Counted from the first letter of the stretch, positions 11,865-23,200 are shown. The stretch: 64,000 bases of DNA from Endomychus coccineus (GCA_958510875.1 OY294070.1:118462703-118526702); one strand, 5' to 3'. Numbers and translations are program-made. The notes: a model not told the origin generated them from the letters alone.

Positions 11865-12260
11865 TTTAAATTATTGCTAGTGGTCCGTGATTCTTAATTT
11901 GGGCTTTCCAAACTTTATAAACTATCTTAGCCAAAAGGGTCGTGCGTGTGCTTTCAACCAGTTCATAGTAAGTCTGGAATATTGAGAAGATGTAGTGGTC
12001 ATTGGGATGATGGTGATTGATAAAATCGAGTAATTTCGGTAGACAGTTTCGAGTATAAATCTCAGCATCTACAGCCTTTACCCCCTGACACGGCCCACGT
12101 AAGGTCTAGCTAGATACACACTTCAGAAATGTTCATATTTCATCTCATGTTATCCATGTAAAATTCGGCGTGGCTAAGGGTAAAACATTACTCATCATCC
12201 ATGATTATTGTTCTGTTGTTGGCGAAGTGGCAACGCCTTAAAATCCGACAACAACCTGGA
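11865..12260 (-). pseudogene. Tc1-like DDE transposase relic (central part)
   Basis: On the minus strand, IIMDDE near 12215 is followed by a broken stretch and then VDAEIYTRNCLPKLLDFIN and HHHPNDHYIFSIF near 12080-11990. This is the pattern 'DAE-Y-CLP-LL-FI--HH--DHYIFWPDLA' of a Tc1-like transposase family common in insects, including the segment leading to the second catalytic Asp, which is not preserved. Frameshifts and stops are present. It lies directly next to the relic at 11.6-11.8 kb but seems to be a different family, giving two adjoining dead DNA transposons. Confidence 0.5.
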
Positions 12261-12261
12261 A

Positions 12262-12840
12262 TTATAATCAACTGAGTGTCAGTTGAGTTGAGCATCAAAT
12301 TAAGAAGAGTTTTATTGTTTTATGATGCCCTGTGATTTTTTTGTAGGGATCATCAGTCTCTGAAAATCTGCTTCTAATTTATTCAAATATAATTTAAACT
12401 GATCTGGCAACATTTAGAAAACTGGATTTTTTGGATAATTTTCGTTAGATAAGGAATAACAATAAATTTCACGTAAACAGTAATATTTAAGTTAACATGA
12501 TTCGAGTGTACATGAATTAAGGAAACGTGGACACCACTTGAATGCCACTTGGATCGTGTCACCCGTTCATCCAAGTGCGCTTGGATAGGCAGATGGCCAA
12601 CTTACTTGGATAAAGTGGTAGGTATTTGATTGCGAATTGAAATGGCATCGGGGTGTGCAAAATGAAAACGACAATTGACTAAAAAATGAAAATGGACCAA
12701 GAGGGAGACTTCGAGGACTTGAGGAAGCGTTATGTAATGTGAGATTAGAGAAGTTAAAGGCCTGCCAGGAATTCGACCTTGAAGTAAATTACAAGGAAAA
12801 TTAGTATTCCTGGTCTTGAAGACCCTGATGCTCACGGATG
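12262..12840. other. Unassigned stretch upstream of a Penelope-like element
   Basis: No recognisable coding region was found. The minus-strand open frame at 12602-12835 has no known domain. The PLE begins around 12845. Confidence 0.4.
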
Positions 12841-12844
12841 CAAA

Positions 12845-14410
12845 TTCTCAAATCTCTTGTAGATAACTCCAACAATTTTATCTTAAATTCCTTTCATTTC
12901 GCTAAGAGTTGACCCAGGCGATTTGCTCGTCAACTTTGACGTCGAATCACTCTTTACCAATGTTCCCATTCCAGACACCTTTTTCATAATTTATCAACTG
13001 TTACCTGCTAAAAACATGTCAATGGACTTACTACCGTTAATTGATTTTTGTCTATCTTCTACATATTTTCTGTACGATAGCAAGTTTTACGAGCACTCCT
13101 CGGGAGCTGCCATGGGTTCCCCACTTGCTCCGGTCATAGCTAATATCTTCATGGAAACTTTTGAGAAAGATGCTACTGACTCATCTGTTCTCAAACCGAA
13201 ATGTTGGTTTAGATATATCGAAGACACTTTTGTTATTTGGCAACATGGTCGCTAAAATCTTACTCCCTTCCTCAATCATCTAAATTCATTACATCCCAAT
13301 ATCCTTTTCACCATGGTAGATGTATTAGTTAATCGATAGACTGACGGTACTTTGGGATATTATGTGTATCGAAACCACATCCGAATCTGTCATAAACTCC
13401 CTGGTCCGCAGAGGTGTCATCTTATCCGAACCCAAATCCTTAAAATCAGAATTAAAACTCCTTTCATCTGTCTTATTATCAAATAATGTCTCCCATTGTA
13501 ACTTCAAAAAGCCATAAAGAAATACATTCGCCACAATTGAGCCATAAACCCCCATCTCCTTTATCCACTGCCTATCTTCCATATATTGAAAATATAACAG
13601 ATCGAATTTCTAAAATCCTTAAGAAGCATAATATTTCTACGCATTTTTCCACTTCCAAAACGATGCCATTTTTACAAACCTATCAAAGATCCCCTTTCTC
13701 CTCTTCATTTAGAAGGTGTTTATAGCATTCCCTGTTTTTGCAGTAAAGTCTGCATTGGTGAAACAGGTCGTACAGTAGCTACTCGTGTGAAAGAACATGA
13801 GCGCTCTACAAGGCCTCGAGGCACCAGTAGATCTGCACTAGCGGAACATAAGTTTGACACTAAACATCAAATCCTTTTCGAAAATATTAAAATTCTAGTC
13901 CCAAACTTCTATCAGCGAAAAAATTCTTGAAGCGATGGAAATCGTAAAACATCCAAGTAATCTGAACCGTGACTCAGGATATTATCTCCCCTACATTTGG
14001 AAATCCATCCTCGAAAATGCCACTTCACACATGATCACACAACGGCAGGGATCGGACTTAACCACCGGAATAAAGGCAGTGGAACTGTGTAGCGTGAACG
14101 TTTCTGTTTCCAGAATTAATACAGCTATAGAAACCAGAGGAATCCGAAGATGCCTCCTATAATGCCTGGCGAAACGTCGGCATCAAGTCGTGCTATTGTG
14201 ATGCGGAATCCATGCGGAAGCCAAGAATTTTCAAGATACCTATCCGCGGAAGTCTGCTATTCAAGATCTTCTTTTTCACGTCTTATTTCTCGATTTCAGT
14301 CTTTGGAATTACCATATCAGCAACCACTCGCACACCTTGAATCAACCAGGCTTTCGAAAACTATTGCGATGAATAATCCGATGCCAGTGATCTTGACTGT
14401 TGGCATTTAA
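12845..14410 (+). pseudogene. Penelope-like element, family A copy 2: RT, GIY-YIG and 3' tail
   Basis: The RT reads open from about 12923: LVNFDVESLFTNVPIP (motif A, catalytic Asp), then YEHSSGAAMGSPLAPVIAN (motif B), then WFRYIEDTFVIWQHGR (motif C). In motif C the first Asp of the usual YVDD is Glu (YIED). A stop follows, then a degraded stretch, and the GIY-YIG endonuclease appears near 13710-13800 as GVYSIPCFCSKVCIGETGRT and VKEHERSTR. After about 14140 comes the non-coding 3' tail containing GCGAAACGTCGGCATC. The same tail is joined directly to the RT in the copy at 6.3 kb, showing they are one family. The copy is disabled by stops and frameshifts. Confidence 0.85.
14142..14185 (+). ncRNA. 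Degenerate hammerhead-ribozyme-like motif in PLE tail
   Basis: CCGAAGA (14144-14150) differs at one base from the hammerhead box CTGANGA. A short helix (GCC with GGC) follows, then GAAAC (14171-14175), the second conserved box. Penelope-like elements are known to carry hammerhead motifs in their terminal regions, which is why this is listed. It is decayed and no activity is claimed. Similar motifs lie at 18.4 and 47.8 kb. Confidence 0.35.
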
Positions 14411-15865
14411 GCATAACATCCTAGAACCGGTGTTTCCCATTTTAAACGGTTTTCCGACAATCCACTAATTAGAAGTACGTGTCAACGTTTTATTTCTGCA
14501 GTAAACACGTTCAAGATACGAAATCGAATTGACGTTAGTTGACAATCGATATCGCAGACGGTTATTAATCCAAACTGGTATTCCTTTCACGCCCTGCATG
14601 TTTCTGCCAATCTGCATTGTGCACTAATGAACATTATAATCTAATAATAATACTACTCACTCAATCTCATCGAATTAAGATACCTACGTACGAACCATCC
14701 ACTCCTTTCATTCGAACTTGTTGTCTGCATCGCCTTCGCAACTTTCCTGCTAGTTTCTTCGGTTCCTGCTGCAAGTAACTCGCGGCATTAGTCACTTACG
14801 GGCGTCGATAGCGACCGGGTCGGTCTTTAATCCATTAACTAGTTACCTCGTGCGTATCGATATCGAAATGTAGTTAGTTTTAAACAAAAGACATTTCTTA
14901 TGTTGTGTGTACTTAATTGTTCCTCTGTGCGTTAATTTTCCATTGGATCTTTACTGAACTTGTTTGTAAGTATATATGCCAATTGTCAAAATTTGACGTA
15001 AATGTAGCGTTGCCGATGTTCGTTTATTTTGATATAAGAGAGTAATGAATTGGTGCATTTGTTTGAGGAAATCAAAGTAAAATTTTACAATTTCTAGGTT
15101 GAGAATAATTAAAAAAGTGTTATAGTTTGGGAGGACTATCAATGATAGTTCAACAATTAACGACCTCGTTTAAAAATAAAGTTAGTGCTCATTCTGAACA
15201 TCTCGGTTAAATATTGAACAAAAGTTGTAAAATTCTTCACATCTCGAACGATTTAATTCAATCCCAGGAAATCCTTGATATCATGAATTTTTGTACTATT
15301 GCAAATCCTTTTTTCCCGCATTGAGATTGAATAATCTGTGAATGGAAATGAGTATCTGCAGTTGCCAAAACTTCTTCGAAATAGAAACACAGCTCTTACT
15401 CTTCGTCCTATTGATGGATCAACTTCCTTCCGGCTGACTATGCATTGTATCAGTTGAATGGGCCTCGGGCATATTTGTTTTGCTATCGGCATTGTTGAAA
15501 GTGAAAGGTGAACTATTCAGCTTATCATAGAGCAGTATGTCAATAATTAGTTTCTAGCAATCTGCTTCGACTCATTAGGTTATCTACGAGAGACATTTGG
15601 TAGGTTTGCATCTTCTGGGCATTTCTGTGTCTGTTAATGCTCATGGACATCATATGTGGTTTACGTTAGGACCCCATGGGGTACCAAGTCACCTTATAGA
15701 AATATTTATGAATATGGGGTAACTTCTACTCTACTGTAATCTGGAAACTCTTCGCTGGCATTTTTTGAACCCAATTAACAGTCAAGGTTTGTCACTCGAT
15801 TGAGGAGATTTTTGGAAATAGTACTAAATCACAAAATGGTTGCTTCTTTTTTGTATCGCAAAATA
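14411..15865. other. Unassigned stretch
   Basis: No element was recognised. The region around 14690-14850 is richer in GC than its surroundings but shows no open frame. A minus-strand 79-codon open frame at 15253-15492 has no recognisable domain. Confidence 0.4.
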
Positions 15866-15869
15866 CCAA

Positions 15870-16440
15870 TTTTCAAGGCTGGTCAAAGTGTGCAGAGAAG
15901 CACTGACTGAACCAGCCAGGATTAACAAAGAACAACTCATTTGGGCTCCAGGATACAGTGGTGTAGAGGGTAATAAAATGGCAGACGCCCTGCCCCTGTT
16001 GGGACAGTGCCGATGGTAGCTCTATTAAACTGCGTTGGAAGTGTTACCCTTCGAGGTCAACTGAACAAACAGCTCTCTTTTTGAAAGAGCCCATACGTCT
16101 GTTCTCTTAACAATAGCTAGCTAAGGGAGATGACTGGAATCCTCACAAGTCGTTTTAACAGATACCTGCATATTATGGGCTTCGTAGACGACTCTATATG
16201 TAGGAAATTTCGAGAAGTGGAGGAAACTGCCTCTCACATCCTGTTGGAATGCCTAGTTTTGACATCCCTAATGAAGCCATCAACGTCGGCAATGCTCTGG
16301 CTTTCTAGCGGGCCACAAAGCAGCTATAATAGAATTGGCAACAGGTAATGGTGCGCACAATCAGCATAACCCAGGGCGGTCTACCTGCCTCGAGGAGTTA
16401 CAAGCCTGTCCAATAATGATGATGGAGCGCTTGCTTCCTC
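15870..16440 (+). pseudogene. LINE 3' fragment: RNase H end plus zinc knuckle
   Basis: The plus strand near 15925-15985 reads EQLIWAPGYSGVEGNKMADA, the last RNase H block with G-x-x-G-N-K-x-A-D. After frame breaks, 16130-16348 gives MTGILTSRFNRYLHIMGFVD, then an eroded knuckle (the first Cys is replaced) and ASHILLEC. The 3' end near 16410 has a short ATGATGATGG tract, recalling the TGATGATGATGA at 35.26 kb. It is 5'-truncated and disabled. Confidence 0.7.
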
Positions 16441-16879
16441 TTTGCATTACGAAATACAAATTCCCGTTTTTTTGCCATGTTGGAAGAATCTGTTTCCATT
16501 TTTCAACTTATTATTAAACCCTGGTTTACTGGAAGTGATACCGTGACTTCTTCCATCACATTTGCAAATTCATTGTTTTCCTGCAGGGGATGATGGTTTT
16601 GTTGTCAATTCACCCTTGTCAGGTGAAAGGTTTGACGTGATCTCTGTGGACGTAGTTATAACAATGCTTAGTTCTTCCGTGTCCTAAAGATTAGTGATTC
16701 GGCTGAGTCTTTGTCAATGCATTATATCGTGTTTCATTATTGCTGTGTCATAACACTATAAATAAGAACCGATCATCCACAGTAAATACTGTTAAAGTAC
16801 TGAGGACCTTTCAGCTAGCGAGTAGCCCTTATCAGAGTAAACTAAATTTGAAACCAAAATGTGTCTGTTTAAATACTAT

Positions 16880-17505
16880 TTGGTATTAAAAGTGTAAACA
16901 AGGAATTGCTTTCTCGCTTATTCATTTCCATCCCTTCTAAATTACCTAGATATTTGTCATTACTGTGTTTCCAGATTGATGAACTTTCCTGAGAAAAGAT
17001 GTGACTTGTACTCAAAATATGTTCGGTTAACGCTGATTTTTCATCATTATTTTGCTATATGGTCAAAAATTAGAATATTCCTTCTAGTTTGGCCCACATA
17101 GCATTTTGAACACGACTCGCAATCGTTTTTGTAAATCCTGGATTTTCCAAAGTCGAAAACTTTGACTAAGGTATTGCCTAAACCGTTTTTTAGCTTATTC
17201 TCACATCTATAAACCTGTTTTTTTGCAAATTTGGGAAACAATTTATTGAATTTATCAATTAGTGGATTGTGATAGTGAAATTTTCGAATTTTATTGAACT
17301 ATTTGACGATAGTGACTCTAATTTGATTAATTGGTTGCGTTCCATTTTCCTTCTTTGTTTATAAATTAAGTTATTGATCAAAGATTTGTCGTACCCATTG
17401 TCCAACGCTATTTGCTGAAGTTTCTCAACTTGGTTTTTATTTATATATTTATCTTGCTGGCTCAAAGAGACGTATAATAATCTGTCAACAAGACTATTAA
17501 ATTTT
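16880..17505 (-). pseudogene. Penelope-like element, family C: connector plus GIY-YIG
   Basis: The minus strand gives YINKNQVEKLQQIALDNGYD, then KQRRKMERNQ. A frame break follows near 17250, and then NPLIDKFNKLFPKFAKKQVY and the nuclease RIYKNDCESCSKCYVGQTRR (GIY-YIG motif with Y-V-G-Q-T). Downstream traces, ALTEHILSTSHIF and MNKRESNSLFTLLIPNSI, end near 16880. This matches the region between the RT thumb and the 3' end of GIY-YIG Penelope-like elements. The RT core is missing, so the copy is 5'-truncated. Its sequence differs from families A and B. Confidence 0.75.
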
Positions 17506-18240
17506 TATTTTTATTTTATAATTAATTGGTGTAATCCGCAGGAGTGTGAGGAAATTTTTGATTAAAATCCTTCCGTTTGTACTGCGTCTTTGGATCAAGA
17601 TTTATTGATAAATTAGGATTAACAATTATTGTATTGCTACAGTTGTACGTAATAGTAGTTTCGACTAAGGCACGAGGATGTTAGCAAATAAATCGACTCT
17701 TATCTCAACAATAACAATAATGTTCAACTTACAAATAAACGTACTGGGCTGGTAATGAATATAATTTCATTTACTCAGCTCTATTTTCATAATAATAGAC
17801 ATTAGAATACATTAAAATTGTAGTGCGTAAATGTAACACATATTTATGATATAGTAAATATAGTAGTTTCATACGCGGACCATTAAACCAAGTACTAAAA
17901 AGGAAATATAATCTAGAAGTTGTAAATTAACGTTGATTTCCATATTAACTGGCACCAATTCAGTTCTGTCTATCCAATAATATATTGCTCCATGAAAATA
18001 ATTGTTTAACACAATACACAATTGTGAGTAAAAGCGGAGATGAACTAAGATGTAATAACAGTTAGAACACAATAAGATTTTAAAATTACTGGTTTTCTAG
18101 GTTAATATTAATTTTTATGAACAATACACAATTTTCAAGAAAGCAGAAATGTTCGTGATTACTTATAACGCATCGATACATTCAGGAGTTATAATATGCT
18201 TCAAACAATATCAGAAATTACTTTGAGTGAAAGGGAATGT
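17506..18240. other. Unassigned AT-rich stretch
   Basis: No recognisable gene, RNA or repeat was seen. Confidence 0.45.
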
Positions 18241-18480
18241 TATATTATGAAGGTAATGTCGAATTTTTTATCGCGCCTCGTAATGCTTGGTCATTAATAT
18301 TGTATATTTCCACAGACAACAATTCATTAGATGATATGTTTTGCGAATTGAAACGTTCTATAATTATCTGCCTATAATGAATTTTCACAAACTTCGTTTT
18401 TATTAAACAAAACGTGACATGTTTCACCATACGGTGGCTTTATCAAACAATGGTTTTACAAACTATGGTTTATTACTTAA
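18241..18480 (-). mobile_element. Penelope-like 3' tail with hammerhead-like hairpin
   Basis: At 18416-18447 the minus strand reads TTGATAA, GCCACCGTATGGT, GAAACATGTC. Two boxes (CTGANGA-like with two mismatches, and GAAAC) flank a small hairpin. A near-identical arrangement occurs at 47.83-47.86 kb. It lies 3' of the GIY-YIG fragment at 18.5-19.0 kb on the same strand, so it is most likely that element's tail. The minus-strand frame at 18245-18430 has no recognisable domain. Confidence 0.5.
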
Positions 18481-18544
18481 ATATTAAAGTTAAGATTGAG
18501 AAGGAGGGTATTAGTGAGGTACGTGTACAGTAGGATAAGAGTTA

Positions 18545-18998
18545 CCTACAAATAAATTTAATAATGGAAATTGGTAAAGTCTTTCTGATCATTTGAAAGG
18601 TTTCCTATGTTTTTAAACTCATTAATTTCAATTTTCTCTAAGTTGTTCGATACTTTACATTTAACTGACTTATGGAGAATCTCAAAATCATCTTTGAAAT
18701 GATGATCAGTTCCTTTAATATAGTTTACAACTTTTGAATCTTCTTTGTACAAATTAATGTTCTTTAATTCTAGTTTTGAAAAACCTTCCTGTCTGGTATA
18801 TATAGAGTTTATCACAATCTTCACACTTACCTATACCTTGTATACTACTGATTCTTGATCTTTTTTATTCTTATCTTTGTTGTTTTTGATATATTTGCCT
18901 ACCGTATTATTTGTTCTAAAAGATGTGGTAACATTGGTTTTTTCAAGTAAATTGCATACATTATCAGAAAGTTTACCTACATACATTATTGATCTATA
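18545..18998 (-). pseudogene. Penelope-like element, family D: GIY-YIG fragment
   Basis: The minus strand gives MYVGKLSDNVCNLLEKTNVT and TSFRTNNTVGKYIKNNKDKN, then a frame break, GKCEDCDKLYIPDRKVFQN and a second frame. From 18824 this second frame reads ELKNINLYKEDSKVVNYI, then HHFKDDFEILHKS and IEINEFKNI. KCEDCDKLYI followed by a degraded Q-T-G-R region is the GIY-YIG nuclease core of Penelope-like elements, and the rest is its C-terminal extension. The element is cut off at about 18.99 kb, where a jockey-type LINE on the other strand begins. Two frameshifts and a stop disable it. Confidence 0.65.
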
Positions 18999-19020
18999 AT
19001 TATGAATCTTAACTCACTTT

Positions 19021-20275
19021 GAGGAAATCCAAGATATAAAAAACAAATCAGTAGAATCCCATATAGAAAGTTCTTCGATATCTATTGCTATAATAAAAGT
19101 AGTTATTATATGTATATATCGACCACCCTCTGGTAATCCAAATATTTTTTTCAGCAAGGTAAGTGAGATATTAGATCATTGTGCAAACAAATTCAGGAAT
19201 TATCAAATATTTCTCTGTGGAGATTTTAATTTCAACTTACTGCAGAACACAGTTAATGCCAAAATATTCTCTGATCTACTCATTTCATATAACCTTCTGC
19301 AAACTATATTTGATGCCACTCATGTTACTGCAACTGTTCAGAATCTACTAGACAACATATTCATTAAAGTAACTGATAATACAACCTGGAAAGCCGATGT
19401 AAAACTTACTGCTCGCTCTGATCATTATGGACAACTTCTTTCTAGTCAAATTTCCAATAATATTGAAAGATCAGAAAAGATACGCAAAAGAGTTTACAGT
19501 CCCTCAAAATTAGATAGTTTCAATGAATTATTAGCAAATACAAATTGGAATAATCTATACTCAATTGAAAACCCAAATGAGGCATACAATTTTTTCTATA
19601 ACATATTTAACCAATATTTCCAATTAATATTTAAAGAAAAAACTATAAAAAATAAGACCTGTAAAAGCTGGGTATCAAGTAAAAGAAAAAGAGATCTGTA
19701 TAAAAAAAAATTAGAAAAGAAATAACACCAGAATATTATCAGACATATTGCAAAATTTTGCGAAATACAATAAATAAGTCTAAATCAATTTTTAATACTA
19801 ATTACATCTCTAATAGCCATAACAAAGGCAAAGCGATATGGACAGTAGTAAAAAATTATACATCACACAACCATAAACCTAAAACTACTTTAATTGATCA
19901 AGATAATCTTTTAACAAATGGTAATGAAATCCTTAACAAAGCAAATGAGTATTTCACAAAATCTAAAATATCTTTTACAAAAACAAATTTGAGTTTCTGC
20001 AAAAGAAACTCTAAATCGATTTATTTGACCCCATCAACGGAAAGTGAAATTTATAACATAATACATTCCTTAAAAAAAATCTCAATCAGTAGGAGATGAC
20101 GGTATCCCTATTGTAGTAATTAAACATGCTGCGTTACAATTAAGCGCACCCTTATGTCACATTATGAATGTAATGTTAAAAAATGGCATTTATCCGGAAA
20201 ACTTAAAAATAACACAGATCAGACCAATATTTAAAAAAGGTGATGAAAATGATGTTGGAAATTACCGTCCAAAGC
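19021..20275 (+). pseudogene. LINE ORF2 part 1: APE endonuclease and RT N-terminal region (frameshifted)
   Basis: From 19021 the frame is open to a stop at 19725. It contains CIYRPPSGNPN, FLCGDFNFNLL (conserved G-D-F-N) and ARSDHYGQLL (S-D-H), the C-terminal part of an apurinic/apyrimidinic-type endonuclease that nicks the target. The reading shifts at a poly-A run near 19705. It continues at 19758-20099 with KAIWTVVKNY and TPSTESEIYNII, shifts again at a second A-run near 20075, and gives GDDGIPIVVIKHAALQL and IRPIFKKGDENDVGNYRP (RT motifs 0-1) up to about 20270. Two of the three breaks fall at A homopolymers. The gene cannot make a complete protein. Confidence 0.85.
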
Positions 20276-20276
20276 A

Positions 20277-21578
20277 TTGTTATCAAACATTAGTAAATGT
20301 TTCGAAAAAATCATTTACAACAGGTATATAAAATATTTAGAAAAATTTGATATATTAACAGAAAGTCAAAATGGATTCCGTAGAGGAAGAACTACTATCA
20401 GAGCTACATATCTGACGTTAGTTAAGATAATCAATTCGCTGAATTCAAATAAGAACACAATATTAATGTGTCTGGACTTAACAAAAGCATTCGGTCATGT
20501 AAATCGCAGTATACTACTGCAAAAACTGGAAACATATGGCATTAGAGGTGTAGCTTTGTCACTTATATCATCTTATCTTACAAATCGCCAGCAATATGTA
20601 GCGGAAAATTCAAATACAAGTGAACAATACAGATCAAATAAACTTACAATTACGCAAGGCGTCCCACAAGGCTCTATTTTAGGTCCCCTGCTATATATAT
20701 TATACACAAATGACCTGCCAGCAGCCATTGAAGAGGATATTTGTCAATTTGCAGATGACACATCACAAGTTCTAGCGGACGAGGAATTGATAGGCCTCAA
20801 AGATAAAGTCAAAAAATCTTTAGATGACTTAAATTCCTGGTTCGAATCAAATGATCTTATGTTAAATGTAAATAAAACACAAATAATTAAATTTAGCTTT
20901 CTAAAAGAATATACAGACAAAGTGAATATTGATGGAGAAACCCAAAATATAGAATCTCAAGATTCAGTGTCATTCCTAGAGATAAATATCGATTCGCGAT
21001 TAGATTGGACCACTCATATTGATAAATTATCAAAAACCATTGCCCAATATACATATGCACTAAGAGTAATATCTATACATATTAATAAAGCAGCAGCTCT
21101 AACTGCCTATCATGCATTTGTGCAGAGCAGGGTAAGGTATGGCTTATCATTTTGGGGAGGCTCTTCAGAAGCTATAAGAATTTTTATCTTGCAAAAAAAA
21201 TGCATTAGATTCATATTCAACTTGCCTTATTTGCAGAGTTGTAAGAACTTATTCCGATCGGAGAATATACACACATTATATGGTTTATACATTATAGAAT
21301 CCATCCTCTTTTTTATGAATAATAAAGATATAATAGATAGAGTCGAGCAGTTGCATGAATATGATACAAGACAGAGAGACAATTACTTACCTGTCAGATT
21401 CAAATGGTCATATTTACAAAAGAATGTGACTTATATGGTGATCAAAATCTTTAATAAAATCCCGGTAATCTACCGTAATCTACCAATAAAATTATTTAAA
21501 AAGAAATTAAGCTCATATTTGTTGAAAAAAGCATATTACAGTATGGAGGAGTATTTTATAGATGAAATTATACTCTGA
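20277..21578 (+). CDS. LINE ORF2 part 2: reverse transcriptase and C-terminus (433 codons open)
   Basis: This is the largest uninterrupted piece of the truncated LINE. The motifs in order are LSNISKCFEKIIYNRYI, QNGFRRGRTT, CLDLTKAFGHVN (motif A, catalytic Asp kept), TQGVPQGSILGPLLYILYTN (motif B), and CQFADDTSQ (motif C, FADD where most relatives have YADD). Then come LMLNVNKTQII and the thumb and C-terminal region to EEYFIDEIIL. The predicted start is only the first available codon after a frameshift at about 20272 and is not a natural initiation site. It would reverse-transcribe element RNA if intact. Here it is part of a pseudogene. Confidence 0.85.
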   Translation: MLSNISKCFEKIIYNRYIKYLEKFDILTESQNGFRRGRTTIRATYLTLVKIINSLNSNKNTILMCLDLTKAFGHVNRSILLQKLETYGIRGVALSLISSYLTNRQQYVAENSNTSEQYRSNKLTITQGVPQGSILGPLLYILYTNDLPAAIEEDICQFADDTSQVLADEELIGLKDKVKKSLDDLNSWFESNDLMLNVNKTQIIKFSFLKEYTDKVNIDGETQNIESQDSVSFLEINIDSRLDWTTHIDKLSKTIAQYTYALRVISIHINKAAALTAYHAFVQSRVRYGLSFWGGSSEAIRIFILQKKCIRFIFNLPYLQSCKNLFRSENIHTLYGLYIIESILFFMNNKDIIDRVEQLHEYDTRQRDNYLPVRFKWSYLQKNVTYMVIKIFNKIPVIYRNLPIKLFKKKLSSYLLKKAYYSMEEYFIDEIIL

Positions 21579-21712
21579 AAGCATCAATTAAATTTTGGGA
21601 CACCACTCAGTAGACTTAGTTATTAATTCAATTAATTATAATTTTGACGTGTTCTACACCCATTGGGTCAATATTACTTTGTAATCTAGGAACAAATCAA
21701 AATCTATCTATC

Positions 21713-22490
21713 ATAATTATAGAACAATACTGTATTTTTTATTAAAACTATAGATATGAATGTCCAACAAGTAAGCACCAAAATCATTCAAAGTATTATT
21801 TTTTCCTTCACTTTGACAAAACGTGATATAATATTCCACCATTTGTAAACATCTCTAAAATGAGGTTCAACCAGGTATCAATTATATTTAGTAATTTGCT
21901 AATAAGGATCATTTAGGGATCAAATTTGATACTTGCCAAGTTAAATAGTATTGATTTTGGGAACAGGTAAATTTCTGAAATGGCATTATCTTGTTTGATC
22001 AACTAATATGTACTATTTGTTATAATGACTAAAAAGTTTTTACTTTATGTATCATCTTGAGATAAAAAACACCACACCCTTCCCACTGAGTACCTCGACC
22101 CAAATCAGAATAAATTAAATACATAGATGTAAACCAAACTTTGTGATCTTAAATTATTGATGTATTGGGTAATTCATTTGACATGCTCAATTTCTGTATT
22201 TGTAGAAATGTTTACATCTTCGCGCCATATTTGTCTGGGGGATCATAATAAAATAATGCATCCATACTGATGGCACTTTGGAAAAATATTCCGGGTTGTA
22301 TGAGTTGTATGATGGTCAACGTAGAATTTTCATAAAATACAAGACCAGTAGATATGGATCAATTTCCTTTAGCTCTGTTTACAAATTATCCAGGATTTAA
22401 TTAGGTACTTCACCTAATTGAATATCAAAATCCATATTATCCTTCGCTTTTTCTGTGAAAAGTTGGTCTACTTTTCATTCTACAAAAACT
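21713..22490. other. Unassigned AT-rich stretch
   Basis: No recognisable gene or repeat was seen between the jockey-type LINE and the LINE tail that begins near 22500. Confidence 0.45.
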
Positions 22491-22499
22491 TGAAAAATC

Positions 22500-22920
22500 A
22501 AATGAAATATGATGATGTCAGGTACAACACCAACAGCGCCCTCCCATGGGATGATCATGTGAGGTCCATTGCGAAATCCGCTTCACAAAAACTGTTTTCT
22601 ATTCCGTACATAGAGCTACTTTACACCCCAGCAGGTCGTCATAATCTACAAAGCAAAGTTTCGACCTGTCCAGGAGTACTGTTTACATGTTTGGAGTTCA
22701 GCTTCCAAACATACGCTAAAGCTCTTGGGTTCTATTCAGAAGAGAGCCAGTCATTGGCCTCTCTAGAATATCGTAGAAAGGTGGGGATCTCTCTCTTTCC
22801 TATAGATATTTCCATGGACCCCTTCATTGTCAAGCTGCCTAACTTCTTCCTACCAGACTTCGTTTTTCCATCGATCGGCGAAGTTGTGGAACTCTTTGCT
22901 TAGTTAGGTTCTCCTTATGC
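22500..22920 (+). pseudogene. LINE ORF2 C-terminal tail (jockey/CR1-like)
   Basis: An open frame gives NTNSALPWDDHVRSIAKSAS, then SLEYRRKVGISLF and DPFIVKLPNF, FLPDFVFPSI, EVVELFA. These are the C-terminal blocks of a LINE family with 'SLEHRRKVGDLSLFYRYFH', 'HPFIVKLPNCRT' and 'FPS-AKLWNSLP'. Part of the middle is replaced or missing. Two more tails of this family are at 27.9-28.3 and 42.3-42.8 kb, so the family has left several 5'-truncated copies. The next base pairs (about 22922 on) belong to a different LINE family. Confidence 0.7.
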
Positions 22921-23200
22921 CTATTGGGCATCGTTGATGACTCACGTTGTAATAGATGTGGAAAGGCTGGGCAAACTGCCTCTCACATCCTAGCAGAATG
23001 TCCGGCACATGCTTCTCTTAGGCTACAACACCTAGGCAGCGCGTACATGCCGCCTGAGGCGATACAAGACATCAGACCATGCCTTCGGTGCTGCCTCAGG
23101 TCTGCTGGACTGAGTTTTGTTTCAAGGGCCCACAATGGACCCAATCAAGTGGTCTAAGTGCTCTCCATTTGCCCTCTCATTGATTGATTGACTAATTGAG
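22921..23200 (+). pseudogene. LINE 3' fragment: zinc knuckle of an RNase H LINE
   Basis: LMGIVDDSRCNRCGKAGQTA then SHILAECPAHASLRLQHLG is the C-x2-C...H...C knuckle and following helix found at the C-terminus of RNase H LINEs. It begins abruptly where the other LINE tail stops, so the two are fused. The 3' end carries TGATTGATTGACTAATTGA near 23180-23200, a tail of TGAT-type repeats. The fragment is non-functional. Confidence 0.75.

Larger units (their letters stand above)
19005..21712 (+). mobile_element. 5'-truncated jockey-type LINE with 3 frameshifts
   Basis: The coding part runs endonuclease, linker, RT and C-terminal region in three successive frames. The endonuclease N-terminus and ORF1 are absent, showing 5' truncation, the usual result of target-primed reverse transcription. 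The 3' UTR after 21578 ends near ATCTATCTATC at about 21702-21712, comparable to the ATTCT tail of the more intact LINE at 35.9-39.9 kb. It is inserted next to or into the PLE fragment ending at about 18.99 kb. Confidence 0.8.

Noticed and set aside
14150..14410. 86-codon open frame
   Set aside because: It covers the Penelope 3' tail, which is non-coding in the related copy.
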